A DNA stretch of 64,000 nt, taken from contig NZ_FWXT01000001.1 of NCBI RefSeq assembly GCF_900176535.1, positions 434,001 through 498,000 of the forward strand, read 5' to 3'. The position numbers and the translations under genes were made by a program. Below are positions 8,522 through 16,738 of the stretch, in pieces (positions within the stretch are counted from its first letter, which is position 1; every line of letters begins with the position of its first letter). Under the pieces are notes generated by a model. That model was not told where the DNA came from. It did no database searches and saw nothing but the letters and a program-made list of their open reading frames with translations. This DNA comes from Pedobacter africanus (GTDB lineage Bacteria; Bacteroidota; Bacteroidia; Sphingobacteriales; Sphingobacteriaceae).

Positions 8522-9073
8522 ATGACGATCAACGTATATACAGAACAAACCCCAAATCCGGCTACCATGAAATTCATGATCAATAAATTATTGATCAATG
8601 GCAGTGAGGATTTTGCGACTAAAGAAAGTGCTGAGCATTCCCCTTTTGCAAAGGAACTCTTTAAATTCAGCTTCGTAAACGGTGTATTTTTCGCAAGCAA
8701 CTTTGTGACCATCACCAAAACAGAAGATGCGGAATGGCCGGATATTGAACCTATCCTGAAGGAATTTGTGAAAGGTGCGGTCGAATCAGAATACAAAATT
8801 AAAGAAGATACTTCTGCAGAAGCCCCTGTTTTTGAAGGGAGTGACCTGGAAATTAAAATACAGCAGATCCTGCACGACTATGTCCGTCCTGCGGTTGAAC
8901 AGGATGGCGGTGCCATCAGCTATAAATCTTTTGATGATGGCATAGTTACCGTAGAGCTCAGAGGATCCTGCAGTGGCTGTCCTTCTTCTACCATTACCTT
9001 AAAATCGGGCATACAAAACCTGCTGCAACGCATGGTACCTGAAGTAAAAGAGGTAGTGTCGGAAGCACTTTAA
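8522..9073 (+). CDS. Nfu-type Fe-S cluster carrier (Nfu_N plus NifU domains)
   Basis: The 183-residue protein has an N-terminal Nfu_N domain (about 1-88, opening VYTEQTPNPATMKFM). A C-terminal NifU-like domain (about 108-183) carries the cluster-binding pair in LRGSCSGCPSSTITLKSG (Cys150 and Cys153). Such proteins bind a 4Fe-4S cluster at a dimer interface and pass it to client enzymes in the cytoplasm. The two-domain order is that of NFU1/Bacteroidota Nfu. It is a single gene with its own promoter box and a clear terminator. Confidence 0.93.
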   Translation: MTINVYTEQTPNPATMKFMINKLLINGSEDFATKESAEHSPFAKELFKFSFVNGVFFASNFVTITKTEDAEWPDIEPILKEFVKGAVESEYKIKEDTSAEAPVFEGSDLEIKIQQILHDYVRPAVEQDGGAISYKSFDDGIVTVELRGSCSGCPSSTITLKSGIQNLLQRMVPEVKEVVSEAL

Positions 9074-9095
9074 GCTTAGATTTAAAAAATACAAA

Positions 9096-9123
9096 AAGGC
9101 TTGATGTAAATCAGGCCTTTTTT
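9096..9123 (+). terminator. Rho-independent terminator after the Nfu gene
   Basis: The stem pairs AGGC-TTGAT with ATCA-GGCCT around GTAA, followed by TTTTTTATTTT. Confidence 0.8.
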
Positions 9124-9159
9124 ATTTTACCTGTATTATATTAGCAGAAACTCAACCCT

Positions 9160-10362
9160 ATGGAAAGCATAAATATAAAAGCAGGTATATTAACCCTGGT
9201 CCTGCTTCTGTTCACTTACGTTTTTTACCTCAGGCAGCCATTGAATTTTCTGTCCCTTGGTGCTGCAGCAGGAACAGCGGCACTGGTGTTGATCATTGCC
9301 CTAATCTATTTTTTCGGCACAAAATTTATTGGTTATGCCATACAACATAAATTCTATCCTAATATAGCCCTGCGTATGCTGCTTCCCTTTGTTGCGCTTA
9401 CGCTGCTCAGCTGGTTGGTGTACGCCTTCATTGAGGTCAAACCTTTTGGCTCATCCAAAGATTTCCTCGCCATTTTAAGCAATTTTACGTCCCGGCATCT
9501 GTTATATATCGCTGTCTGCACCACTTTAACCAGTCTGACTTTTTCCTTTCCACCACAAAAAGACAGCATAACAGATGCGTTGCTGCTTCGTCAAAACCTG
9601 CTGTTTCTTGTGGCCACAATCTTTGCTTTTGTACTGAGTGTGTTCGCCGTTTACAAGGTAAAACTGATTGACCAGCCCAGGCTTGACCCCAAATATACCC
9701 TCTATAAAAGTTTAAACGAAAACCAAGATTTAAAGCATTATGAACTTGAGCAACTGCCGGTTTCCGAACCGGGGACCATCCTTGATAAACCTTACCTCCT
9801 AGCCCACAAGCAGGAACTGGTTCTGGTTTCCATATCCGGCGGTTCCAACCGTTTACCTCCTGTAGAACGTATTTACAAACTGGACCAGAACGGTAAATTG
9901 ATAAACTCAGTAAATGCACAGACACTTATATCTGCAGATTTTTTTCCGCTCGTATTGCAGGCCGACGGATTGCTGACCGACCATTCGGGCAAGGCGCTGA
10001 TCACCTGGATTTTTGACGGTAACACCAGCAGGCAAGCTAAAGATCGGATCGTTAAAAGCAATGATTGGGTATTTGTACCCCTGGCCGAAAGTAAGACTCA
10101 TATAAACATGGTGTACTTTAACAAAACAGCTCCTTTCCATTGCAACAACCTGAAAGAACTGAAATACAATGGCAACAGGTATTACGATATTACCTTGCAA
10201 AAAGAAATCCTTAAAATTAAGGTAGACAGTGTTTTCTCGCATTCCGATAACTTAGGAAATTGCATAGAAAAGAAGCTGGAATACTACAGTTCAGCGGCGC
10301 TGAATTTTAGTTTGCTGCGCTTAAATGAACATGAATACTATATCATCAAGCCAACTCCTTAA
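9160..10362 (+). CDS. Four-helix membrane protein with a periplasmic tail, function unknown
   Basis: The 400-residue protein has four hydrophobic segments in its first 170 residues (about 8-25, 33-52, 72-91, 146-166). A roughly 230-residue hydrophilic C-terminal domain with beta character follows (LVLVSISGGSNRLPPVERIYKLDQNG). No catalytic or ligand motif is recognised. The tail reads like a protein that formats or senses a value, with DITWIFDG-like strands. The gene is single and convergent with the hydrolase-like gene, their stops being about 10 bp apart. Confidence 0.5.
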   Translation: MESINIKAGILTLVLLLFTYVFYLRQPLNFLSLGAAAGTAALVLIIALIYFFGTKFIGYAIQHKFYPNIALRMLLPFVALTLLSWLVYAFIEVKPFGSSKDFLAILSNFTSRHLLYIAVCTTLTSLTFSFPPQKDSITDALLLRQNLLFLVATIFAFVLSVFAVYKVKLIDQPRLDPKYTLYKSLNENQDLKHYELEQLPVSEPGTILDKPYLLAHKQELVLVSISGGSNRLPPVERIYKLDQNGKLINSVNAQTLISADFFPLVLQADGLLTDHSGKALITWIFDGNTSRQAKDRIVKSNDWVFVPLAESKTHINMVYFNKTAPFHCNNLKELKYNGNRYYDITLQKEILKIKVDSVFSHSDNLGNCIEKKLEYYSSAALNFSLLRLNEHEYYIIKPTP

Positions 10363-10372
10363 TCCATTTGTT

Positions 10373-12091
10373 TTACAAGACAAAATCCATTTCAAAACCG
10401 TAAAAATATTTCGGTGGATGTTTTACAGTTAAAACCACCCCTTGTCTAAACTTAAGTGGCAACAGATACTGAGCGGGCAAACGCAGCCAGCCGGGCATAT
10501 TGTAATAGTTAATGTTTAGTAAGGATCCCAACTGCAATCCTGCTGAAGGCACGAAAATGGGCGATGTTTCCCGGTTTCCATACTGAATACCCCCTTCCAT
10601 ATATCCATAAATCCCAATAAATTTTTTATCATTCAGCCAGTAATCAAAATTACTCCTGATCCCAACCCTGAATTGATGTGTTGCCCCCTTATGAAACTCA
10701 TCCCTGTAGGGGCCTGTTTCGCCCCAGCTGTATGCTACAGTGTATCCATGCCAATAATCCCATACTCCCTTTTTCCCTCCTTTTGAATTAAAAGTATGGC
10801 GGTTTGAAATAGATCCCGCATTGATTCTAAAATCGAATGAACGATAATAATTTTTAGTAGAAAATGACGGCCCGTTTATTCCAATAACAACCGAGTTCCC
10901 AATCCTGCTCCTTACAAAATTACGGTAAGGCAGTATTTGATTTGTTTTTTTCATGGAATCCGTTACTTCAGTGTTTTCAAACAAAGAAGGCAGATCGGAG
11001 TTATAGGGGATCGGCACCAGCTTAAGCGCAGGAAGATTATTGAGCAGATAGTTTTCCTGCATTTTTTTCCCTTCAGGAATACGCATCAGGAAATCACTTT
11101 CCCTGCCTGTCAAGGCTGCATTTTCATAGGCTATCCATAAATCGTTTAATGAAAGTTCAACAGCTTCAAGTACCCTGGCCGATTCTTTGATAAATTCAGG
11201 CTTATTAAATGTCCCATCTCCATGTGCTTTCCAAATTTCCGCCTTTCTATTCAGCACCATCGTACCGTTTGCAGAATAAAAATCATGCAGTGCTTTATTA
11301 TTCACTACCGATGCTGCCACAGTCCTTTTTACCACCAGGTGTCCCGAAGAAAAGGAGTCTTCCAAAAAGTGATCTGCAAAGCCATTAAACAATAGCGCAA
11401 ACATCAGTAAGGTCCTTGCCTGCTCGGGGTTGCCTTTAAGCCTGCCGCTTTGTGCAGCCCAATCCATAGCCACCAGGTGCAATGTGACATACATATTGAT
11501 GGCATTTGTTTTATTCAGCCTGGTAAAGGCCTGTCTTGCCAGTTCCGGGCGCTGACATTGCCCAATCACGTCTTTATCAAAAGCATGCAATTGCTCCTGG
11601 AAAGGTTTACCATACTGATAAAAATGCGAAAGATTCTTCATTGCCAGCAGGGCATAGCCAAAATCAAGTTTAACCAACTTACCATCCGGAGCCGCACTGT
11701 AACCCGCAGCGATATATTCCTCGTGCAAGGTAATGATCTTGTAGACTGCGGAACTGCTGTCAGAAAGAAATTCAATCAATGTATAGGGATCGCGTAAATG
11801 ATCCCCGCTCAACCCATTTAAGGTTCCATAAGAAATTCTATTTTTTTCTTCTACGGCCGCATTGACTGTCTTTAGCGACATTGGAAAATCATAGGGGCCG
11901 CCAGCCTTACCTGCTTTCAAATTCAGCAAGGAGCGGAAAGTGGCAGCAGCACTGGTATGCTGAAGTGAACTGATAAATTTAGTAAATGCCTGGTCGCCTA
12001 TTAATTTATGTTCTCCATAGTTGTATGCAAAAACACCTGAAGGCAAAACAAGCAGCACCACAACAAGAACCAAAATACTGATCTTTTTCAT
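10373..12091 (-). CDS. Secreted zinc phospholipase C/nuclease-like protein with a beta-rich, barrel-like C-terminus
   Basis: The ATG at 12091 gives MKKISILVLVVVLL, a clean signal peptide; a start a few codons upstream is possible. The mature N-terminal part (about 25-330) is helical. It opens with AYNYGEHKLIGDQAF and holds FADHFLEDSFSSGHLV. The spacing of these His and Asp residues recalls the zinc-binding fold of phospholipase C and S1/P1 nucleases. The C-terminal part (about 390-572) is rich in aromatic, alternating strands and ends FYGFEMDFVL, as outer-membrane barrel strands do. Function and the family are tentative. No operon partner is seen. Confidence 0.5.
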   Translation of the reverse strand: MKKISILVLVVVLLVLPSGVFAYNYGEHKLIGDQAFTKFISSLQHTSAAATFRSLLNLKAGKAGGPYDFPMSLKTVNAAVEEKNRISYGTLNGLSGDHLRDPYTLIEFLSDSSSAVYKIITLHEEYIAAGYSAAPDGKLVKLDFGYALLAMKNLSHFYQYGKPFQEQLHAFDKDVIGQCQRPELARQAFTRLNKTNAINMYVTLHLVAMDWAAQSGRLKGNPEQARTLLMFALLFNGFADHFLEDSFSSGHLVVKRTVAASVVNNKALHDFYSANGTMVLNRKAEIWKAHGDGTFNKPEFIKESARVLEAVELSLNDLWIAYENAALTGRESDFLMRIPEGKKMQENYLLNNLPALKLVPIPYNSDLPSLFENTEVTDSMKKTNQILPYRNFVRSRIGNSVVIGINGPSFSTKNYYRSFDFRINAGSISNRHTFNSKGGKKGVWDYWHGYTVAYSWGETGPYRDEFHKGATHQFRVGIRSNFDYWLNDKKFIGIYGYMEGGIQYGNRETSPIFVPSAGLQLGSLLNINYYNMPGWLRLPAQYLLPLKFRQGVVLTVKHPPKYFYGFEMDFVL

Positions 12092-12112
12092 CATGCACCA
12101 GGTTAGTTTCAA

Positions 12113-12517
12113 AAGTCATTAGTACAACCTAACCCATATCAAATACAACTGCCATAAAGTGAAGGACTAGTTATAACCCAAATATTTTTAAATATGCAGG
12201 TTTTTTTGTAGTTTTCTCACTAAGCTTATACCACAATCAGCTCTCCCAAATAAACACTCGTACTTAACTCAAGCATCAAAATTCCGGTAAAATAATCATT
12301 GGGAATATGGCGGGAGGCAATTAGCTGATTTCACGCTATTCCTCTCTCTCCCCTACGGGGATCTCTCCTCAGAGAGGAGAGAGACGGGGTGTATAAAAAG
12401 TTTAACACAAAGTTGGAACAGCTTCGCAAAACACATGCCCTTTTGCGAACAAAGCCCTATTCTGCCCCAACCCTGTTACGAAATTGGGTATAACGAAGCA
12501 TCAGCAAGTATTTATAA
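12113..12517. other. 405-bp intergenic region with a palindromic repeat
   Basis: No coding potential was seen. The region lies between the leftward hydrolase-like gene start and the end of the inositol phosphatase operon. Its only notable structure is the Ct-rich palindrome at 12341-12390, described separately. Confidence 0.5.
12341..12390. repeat. Candidate dispersed palindromic repeat (REP-like)
   Basis: Two hairpins sit back to back: CCCC-TAC-GGGG (12350-12360) and TCTCTCCT (12362-12369) / AGGAGAGA (12375-12382). The outer CCTCTCTCTC can also pair with the distal GAGAGA. The purine/pyrimidine strand bias and lack of a T-run make a terminator unlikely. Similar CCTCTCC...GGAGAGG palindromes are common as dispersed intergenic elements in Bacteroidota, but only one copy is seen in this window. 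Confidence 0.45.
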
Positions 12518-13312
12518 CTAAGCGTTAAAATGCCTTCCTATAGTTTCCAAAACTTCCGCATCAATATGCCCATTAGTAGCTAAAATCTCCCTTTTCACTA
12601 TGAATTCATCTCCCCCATCAAAATTCATGATCTGTCCGCCGGCCTGTTGCACCAGGTAAGCTCCTGCAGCCACGTCCCATGAGTTGAGATTATATTCAAA
12701 GAAAGCATCGAACCTGCCGCAGGCCACATAGGCCAGATCAACAGCGGCCGAACCGATACGCCGCAAACCGTGGCACCTGCGCATCATCTCTGCAAACAGC
12801 TCCATATACTGCGCCTGCTTGTCAAACTGATGGTACGGAAATCCGGTGGCCAGCAGGCAACCCGAAAGTTTGTCCCTCGAAGAAACCCTGATGGGCTTAT
12901 TGTTCAGAAATGCAGGCCCTCCTTTATGGGTATAGAACATCTCTCCGCGATTGATCTCGTACACTACGCCTATTACCGGCTTGTCTTCTTCGTACAAGGC
13001 AATGCTGATGGCATAGGTGGGTATGCCGTGAATAAAATTGGTGGTGCCATCAAGTGGATCAATGATCCAGTTGTATACAGTCCCTTTACTGTTAATCGTT
13101 TCCTCTTCTGTGGTAAAACCAGCTTCAGGCAACAATTTGGTCAGGTTCCTCACCAGCTGTTTTTCAGCATTCTTATCCACGTAAGAGACCAGGTCGTTCA
13201 GACCTTTGAACTCGATGGCACTGGCATCGAAATTCATGGATTCTTTTCTGATAAAATTGCCGGTAAGCCTGGCTATGGCAATTACCTTAGCACACAATAT
13301 TTCGTAGTTCAA
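12518..13312 (-). CDS. Inositol monophosphatase family protein
   Basis: The 264-residue enzyme has the Mg-binding motifs of the inositol monophosphatase/SuhB/CysQ superfamily. They are EEETI (metal Glu), DPLDGTTNFIHGIP and, near the C-terminus, NSWDVAAGAYLVQQAGG. These proteins hydrolyse inositol-1-phosphate or similar sugar phosphates, so the exact substrate cannot be fixed from sequence. It is the last gene of the leftward run ubiX-mtaB-lgt-this gene, starting 12 bp after lgt. Confidence 0.93.
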   Translation of the reverse strand: MNYEILCAKVIAIARLTGNFIRKESMNFDASAIEFKGLNDLVSYVDKNAEKQLVRNLTKLLPEAGFTTEEETINSKGTVYNWIIDPLDGTTNFIHGIPTYAISIALYEEDKPVIGVVYEINRGEMFYTHKGGPAFLNNKPIRVSSRDKLSGCLLATGFPYHQFDKQAQYMELFAEMMRRCHGLRRIGSAAVDLAYVACGRFDAFFEYNLNSWDVAAGAYLVQQAGGQIMNFDGGDEFIVKREILATNGHIDAEVLETIGRHFNA

Positions 13313-13324
13313 ATCTGATAGATT

Positions 13325-14479
13325 TTAATAGTTGGCCAGTTTTTCTTTATTTTTTACTGAATAGGCTACAAGAAGCAGACCAGAAAGGAACAGCAGACTG
13401 GAGATCAGTTCTGCCTGGGTAAAACGGATACCTGCCACCTCGTATTTGGTATTTACCCTGATCAACTCTATAAAAAAGCGCTCCAGACCATTCAGCATTA
13501 AATAAATACCAAACATCATTCCTGGTGATTTAATGCGGTCGCGCAGTTTCCATAAGATCAGGAAAAGGATAAAGCAAACTACAACCTCATAAATAGGTGT
13601 AGGATATACCGGCATCGGAAGTTCATTACAGAATTTGCCCACACAGCCCGCAATACGTTCGCCTTCGTTGGCCACGTTATTTGGATAGGTATAGCCCCAT
13701 AGCCAGTCGGGAATCCAGCTGGCAGGTTTTGGATGCACATTTACAATGCCCCAATCCCCGTCGCCCGACATGTGACAGCCGATACGGCCAACACTGTAAG
13801 CCAGCATCATCCCCGGTCCGCCAATGTCCAGCATATGCAGCGGTTTGATGCCATTTTTACGGGCTATGTACAGCACCGCGGCACCACCACAGATCAGTCC
13901 ACCGTAAAAAGTCAGCCCGCTAAAAGAAAGCAGACTGTTTATAGGGTCCTGTACAAAAGTGTCCCAGTGTTCCAGATTATCGAATATTTTGGCCCCTAAA
14001 AAGCCCCATACTGCAGCCCACACAATCAGGCTGCCCATCAGTTCATAAGGGTGCTGGGTTACTTCTACCGTTTTAGGCTTAGGCAACTTTACTTTGTTCT
14101 TTTCCTGGTAATCCCAATAGGCAAACAAACCTGCAAAGAACAGTCCACCCAATATATTCCCTTTGGCAGAAAGCAGTACCGTTTGGGCATCATTAACAAA
14201 AAGCTTATAATTTAAAAAAGCATAAACCAGTTTATAGCCGATCAGAAAACCAAAAATACCGTTAGATATCAACTCCAGGGTACTGGCAGGTTTACCTACA
14301 GTTACCGTCTTCTTTACAGGATGTAAAATACCAAGGGCTTCTTTACGCTTAAATTCTTTGGTAAAGGCCCAGTAACCGGCAATAAAGGCCAGTGCTACAA
14401 AAACGCCGAAAGTGTTAAATGGAAGCGGAACCTGTATACCAAAAAGGTATTCTATAAAATGAGATACGGTAGGAAACAT
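13325..14479 (-). CDS. lgt: Prolipoprotein diacylglyceryl transferase
   Basis: Lgt moves diacylglyceryl from phosphatidylglycerol to the lipobox cysteine of prelipoproteins in the inner membrane, the first step of lipoprotein maturation. The 384-residue protein has about seven membrane helices. It carries the family signature in YSVGRIGCHMSGDGDWG, with the essential Arg and the GRxGCHxxGDGDxG pattern, and the family start FGVFVALAFIAGYWA. It is longer than enterobacterial Lgt (about 290) because of extra loops, which is usual in Bacteroidota. It supplies the many lipoproteins seen in this window. It lies between mtaB and the inositol phosphatase gene. Confidence 0.95.
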   Translation of the reverse strand: MFPTVSHFIEYLFGIQVPLPFNTFGVFVALAFIAGYWAFTKEFKRKEALGILHPVKKTVTVGKPASTLELISNGIFGFLIGYKLVYAFLNYKLFVNDAQTVLLSAKGNILGGLFFAGLFAYWDYQEKNKVKLPKPKTVEVTQHPYELMGSLIVWAAVWGFLGAKIFDNLEHWDTFVQDPINSLLSFSGLTFYGGLICGGAAVLYIARKNGIKPLHMLDIGGPGMMLAYSVGRIGCHMSGDGDWGIVNVHPKPASWIPDWLWGYTYPNNVANEGERIAGCVGKFCNELPMPVYPTPIYEVVVCFILFLILWKLRDRIKSPGMMFGIYLMLNGLERFFIELIRVNTKYEVAGIRFTQAELISSLLFLSGLLLVAYSVKNKEKLANY

Positions 14480-14510
14480 ATATGAAAAAAAGTTTTATGC
14501 GAATATAGGA

Positions 14511-15830
14511 TTAATGCGCTAATACTTCTTCTGTTTCTGCAACTTCTACCTCTCCATCGGCAGTTAGTGCTACCAGCTTAACGGTTTTGATCTCATTAAC
14601 CATTACAGGATCATATTTCGCCCTTACCTTAACATAGTTTTTGGTAAAGCCGTGCATAAATCCGCTCTTCTGGTCATCCTCAAAAAGTACTTCGCCAACA
14701 GCACCCAGCTGAGCCTCGTAAAAGGCCCTTCTCTTTTTATCAGAAAGAATATGCAGCATCTTGCTCCGGTCAGCACGGGTACTGCCTGCTACCCGGCCTT
14801 TCATTTCGGCTGCCGGGGTCTGCTCGCGTTCAGAATAGGTAAACACATGCAGATAAGAAACATCCAATTCATTCAGGAATTGATAGGTATCCAGGAAATC
14901 TTCCTGTGTTTCGCCCGGGAACCCTACAATTACATCTACCCCAATACAGCAGTTGGGCATTACTGCCTTTATTTTGGCTACACGCTCTGTGTACAGCTCG
15001 CGCTGATAACGTCTGCGCATCAATCCAAGGATTTTGTTGGAGCCCGACTGCAGCGGAATATGGAAATGCGGCACAAATCTTTTTGAGGAAGCCACGAATT
15101 CTATGATCTCATTGCTTAGCAGATTGGGTTCTATAGACGAAATCCTGATTCTTTCTATACCTTCAACTTCATCCAGCGCTTTTACCAGGTCGAAAAATTT
15201 ATCTTCCCGCTGCCCATTCCTGATGCCAAAATCGCCCAGATTTACCCCGGTAAGCACAATTTCTTTTACACCGCTTTCGGCGATCTGCCTGGCGCGGCCG
15301 AGTACATTTTCTATGGTATCACTCCGGCTTCCACCCCTGGCAAGCGGAATGGTACAATACGTACAAGGGTAATCACATCCATCCTGTACCTTCAAAAAGG
15401 TACGGGTGCGGTCGCCAATAGAATAAGCAGCAATAAAGTTATGGTTTACCTTTTCAATGTTCTGCTGGTGGACCACAGCTTTAGGTTGTTTGGTCAGGTC
15501 TGAAATGTATTCTACAATCCTGAACTTTTCAGCAGCACCTAAAACCATATCCACACCTTCTATCTCGGCAATTTCGGTTGGTTTTAACTGGGCATAGCAA
15601 CCTACAATGGTAACATAGGCATGGGGTGCATACTTCAGCGCTTCCTTAACAACCTTGCGGCATTTTTTATCAGCATGCTCCGTAACAGAACAGGTATTGA
15701 TCACATATACATCTGCGCCAGCTGTAAAATCCACTACAGCATAACCTGCGTCGGTAAATAGCCTGCCAATTGTTGAAGTTTCCGAGAAATTCAACTTACA
15801 GCCTAAGGTATAAAATGCAACTTTCTTCAT
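14511..15830 (-). CDS. mtaB: tRNA (N6-L-threonylcarbamoyladenosine(37)-C2)-methylthiotransferase
   Basis: The radical SAM enzyme adds a methylthio group to t6A37 of tRNA. The 439-residue sequence has an N-terminal UPF0004 domain with MKKVAFYTLGCKLNFSE, which has the three cluster-binding cysteines of methylthiotransferases. A radical SAM core follows with the motif DGCDYPCTYCTIPLARG (about 150-166) and a C-terminal TRAM-like segment. The TLGCKLN start and the ARGGSRS sequence identify MtaB rather than MiaB or RimO. It is co-directional with ubiX (24 bp upstream) and lgt. Confidence 0.95.
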   Translation of the reverse strand: MKKVAFYTLGCKLNFSETSTIGRLFTDAGYAVVDFTAGADVYVINTCSVTEHADKKCRKVVKEALKYAPHAYVTIVGCYAQLKPTEIAEIEGVDMVLGAAEKFRIVEYISDLTKQPKAVVHQQNIEKVNHNFIAAYSIGDRTRTFLKVQDGCDYPCTYCTIPLARGGSRSDTIENVLGRARQIAESGVKEIVLTGVNLGDFGIRNGQREDKFFDLVKALDEVEGIERIRISSIEPNLLSNEIIEFVASSKRFVPHFHIPLQSGSNKILGLMRRRYQRELYTERVAKIKAVMPNCCIGVDVIVGFPGETQEDFLDTYQFLNELDVSYLHVFTYSEREQTPAAEMKGRVAGSTRADRSKMLHILSDKKRRAFYEAQLGAVGEVLFEDDQKSGFMHGFTKNYVKVRAKYDPVMVNEIKTVKLVALTADGEVEVAETEEVLAH

Positions 15831-15854
15831 TGAATTTGCAAAGATAGGAAAAAT

Positions 15855-16418
15855 CTATTCATTCCAGCGGTAGCTGTCCTGCTCCAGGCCAGCCAGATCA
15901 ATTACCCGGCTTACTACAGTTTGCGCAACCTCCTCAATGGATTTGGGGATACTGTAAAAAGAAGGGTTTGCAGGACAGATGATTCCGCCTGCTTCCGTAA
16001 TGGTTTTCATGTTATTGATGTGGATCAGGCTAAAAGGCGTGTCACGCACCACTGCAATGAGTTTCCGGCGCTCTTTTAAGATCACATCTGCCGCCCTTGA
16101 GATCAGATCGTTTGAAATTCCCTGCGCTATGCGCCCTAAAGTCCCCATCGAACAGGGAATAATAATCATGGTGTCATATTTTGCAGAACCCGAAGCAAAG
16201 GGCGCGTTGAAATCCATTTTTGGATAAAAAGTAAAAGGATAATTGTTGTAATCCTGGTTACCCAACTCAAAGCGCCACACCTCTTTTGCATTGTCTGACA
16301 TTACTACTCCCACTTGGTCAATCTGATCCGATAACTTCAGCAAATTGTCCAGTAACAGCCTGGCATAGATGGAACCGCTGGCCCCGGTAACCGCAACAAT
16401 TAGTTTTCTCTTGTTCAT
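15855..16418 (-). CDS. ubiX: Flavin prenyltransferase UbiX
   Basis: UbiX attaches a prenyl group to FMN, producing the prenylated flavin cofactor of UbiD decarboxylases. The 187-residue protein shows the characteristic start KLIVAVTGASGSIYARLLLD and IIPCSMGTLGRIAQGISNDLISRAADV. RKLIAVVRDTPFSLIHINNM follows, with the conserved FMN and prenyl-phosphate contacts. A TATATTTA box at 16427-16434 on the minus strand is eight bases from the ATG. It is the first gene of the ubiX-mtaB-lgt-inositol phosphatase run; no ubiD partner is seen here. Confidence 0.95.
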   Translation of the reverse strand: MNKRKLIVAVTGASGSIYARLLLDNLLKLSDQIDQVGVVMSDNAKEVWRFELGNQDYNNYPFTFYPKMDFNAPFASGSAKYDTMIIIPCSMGTLGRIAQGISNDLISRAADVILKERRKLIAVVRDTPFSLIHINNMKTITEAGGIICPANPSFYSIPKSIEEVAQTVVSRVIDLAGLEQDSYRWNE

Positions 16419-16446
16419 AGAAGGGGTAAATATACAGAAGAAGACA

Positions 16447-16515
16447 ATAAAAAAGGGCCGAAAAATTAATTTTCGACCCTACATCTACCTATGAAAAACA
16501 TACCCTCGAAAGGGT
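16447..16515 (-). ncRNA. Candidate small RNA or transcription attenuator upstream of ubiX
   Basis: On the minus strand TACATTTG (16528-16521) matches the TAnnTTTG -7 box. About 60-70 nt further on is a rho-independent terminator: the stem 16454-16464/16470-16480 (AGGGcCGAAAA / TTTTCGaCCCT) followed by six T residues. A smaller hairpin ACCCTTTCGAGGGT lies just after the predicted start. No coding gene lies between this promoter and its terminator. It could be a short RNA, or a leader of ubiX ended by attenuation. A 12-codon minus-strand ORF starting at 16501 ends inside the terminator loop, as leader peptides do. Seen: the elements; inferred: their use. Confidence 0.5.
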
Positions 16516-16643
16516 AAGCCCAAATGTAATTATCTTTTTTAATAAATGAAAGTTTAAACACACTTTTTTCAACTCTTTTTCTTCTCATCTCATTTTTTTA
16601 GCCCGGCAGAAAAAGTAGCTTACGTCTTCCTCTTGCATCATTA

Positions 16644-16674
16644 AGCGATTTTGGCATAATCTATAGCGATTTTG
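16644..16674 (+). promoter_or_regulatory. Tandem AGCGATTTTG repeats upstream of the AraC gene
   Basis: AGCGATTTTG occurs at 16644-16653 and again at 16665-16674, 21 bp apart, which is two helical turns. Direct repeats with this spacing are the usual binding pattern of AraC-family regulators. The regulator gene starts 65 bp downstream, so autoregulation is the simplest reading. Confidence 0.45.
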
Positions 16675-16738
16675 TCTTATATTAGGTATTTTTAAAACAT
16701 TTTTCTATTTTTAAGTCAATACAACTAACCAAATAGAG

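Noticed and set aside
9485..9925. A 146-codon open frame antisense to the four-helix membrane protein gene
   Set aside because: No family resemblance, no promoter and no neighbour logic; the plus-strand gene has clear helices and codon use.
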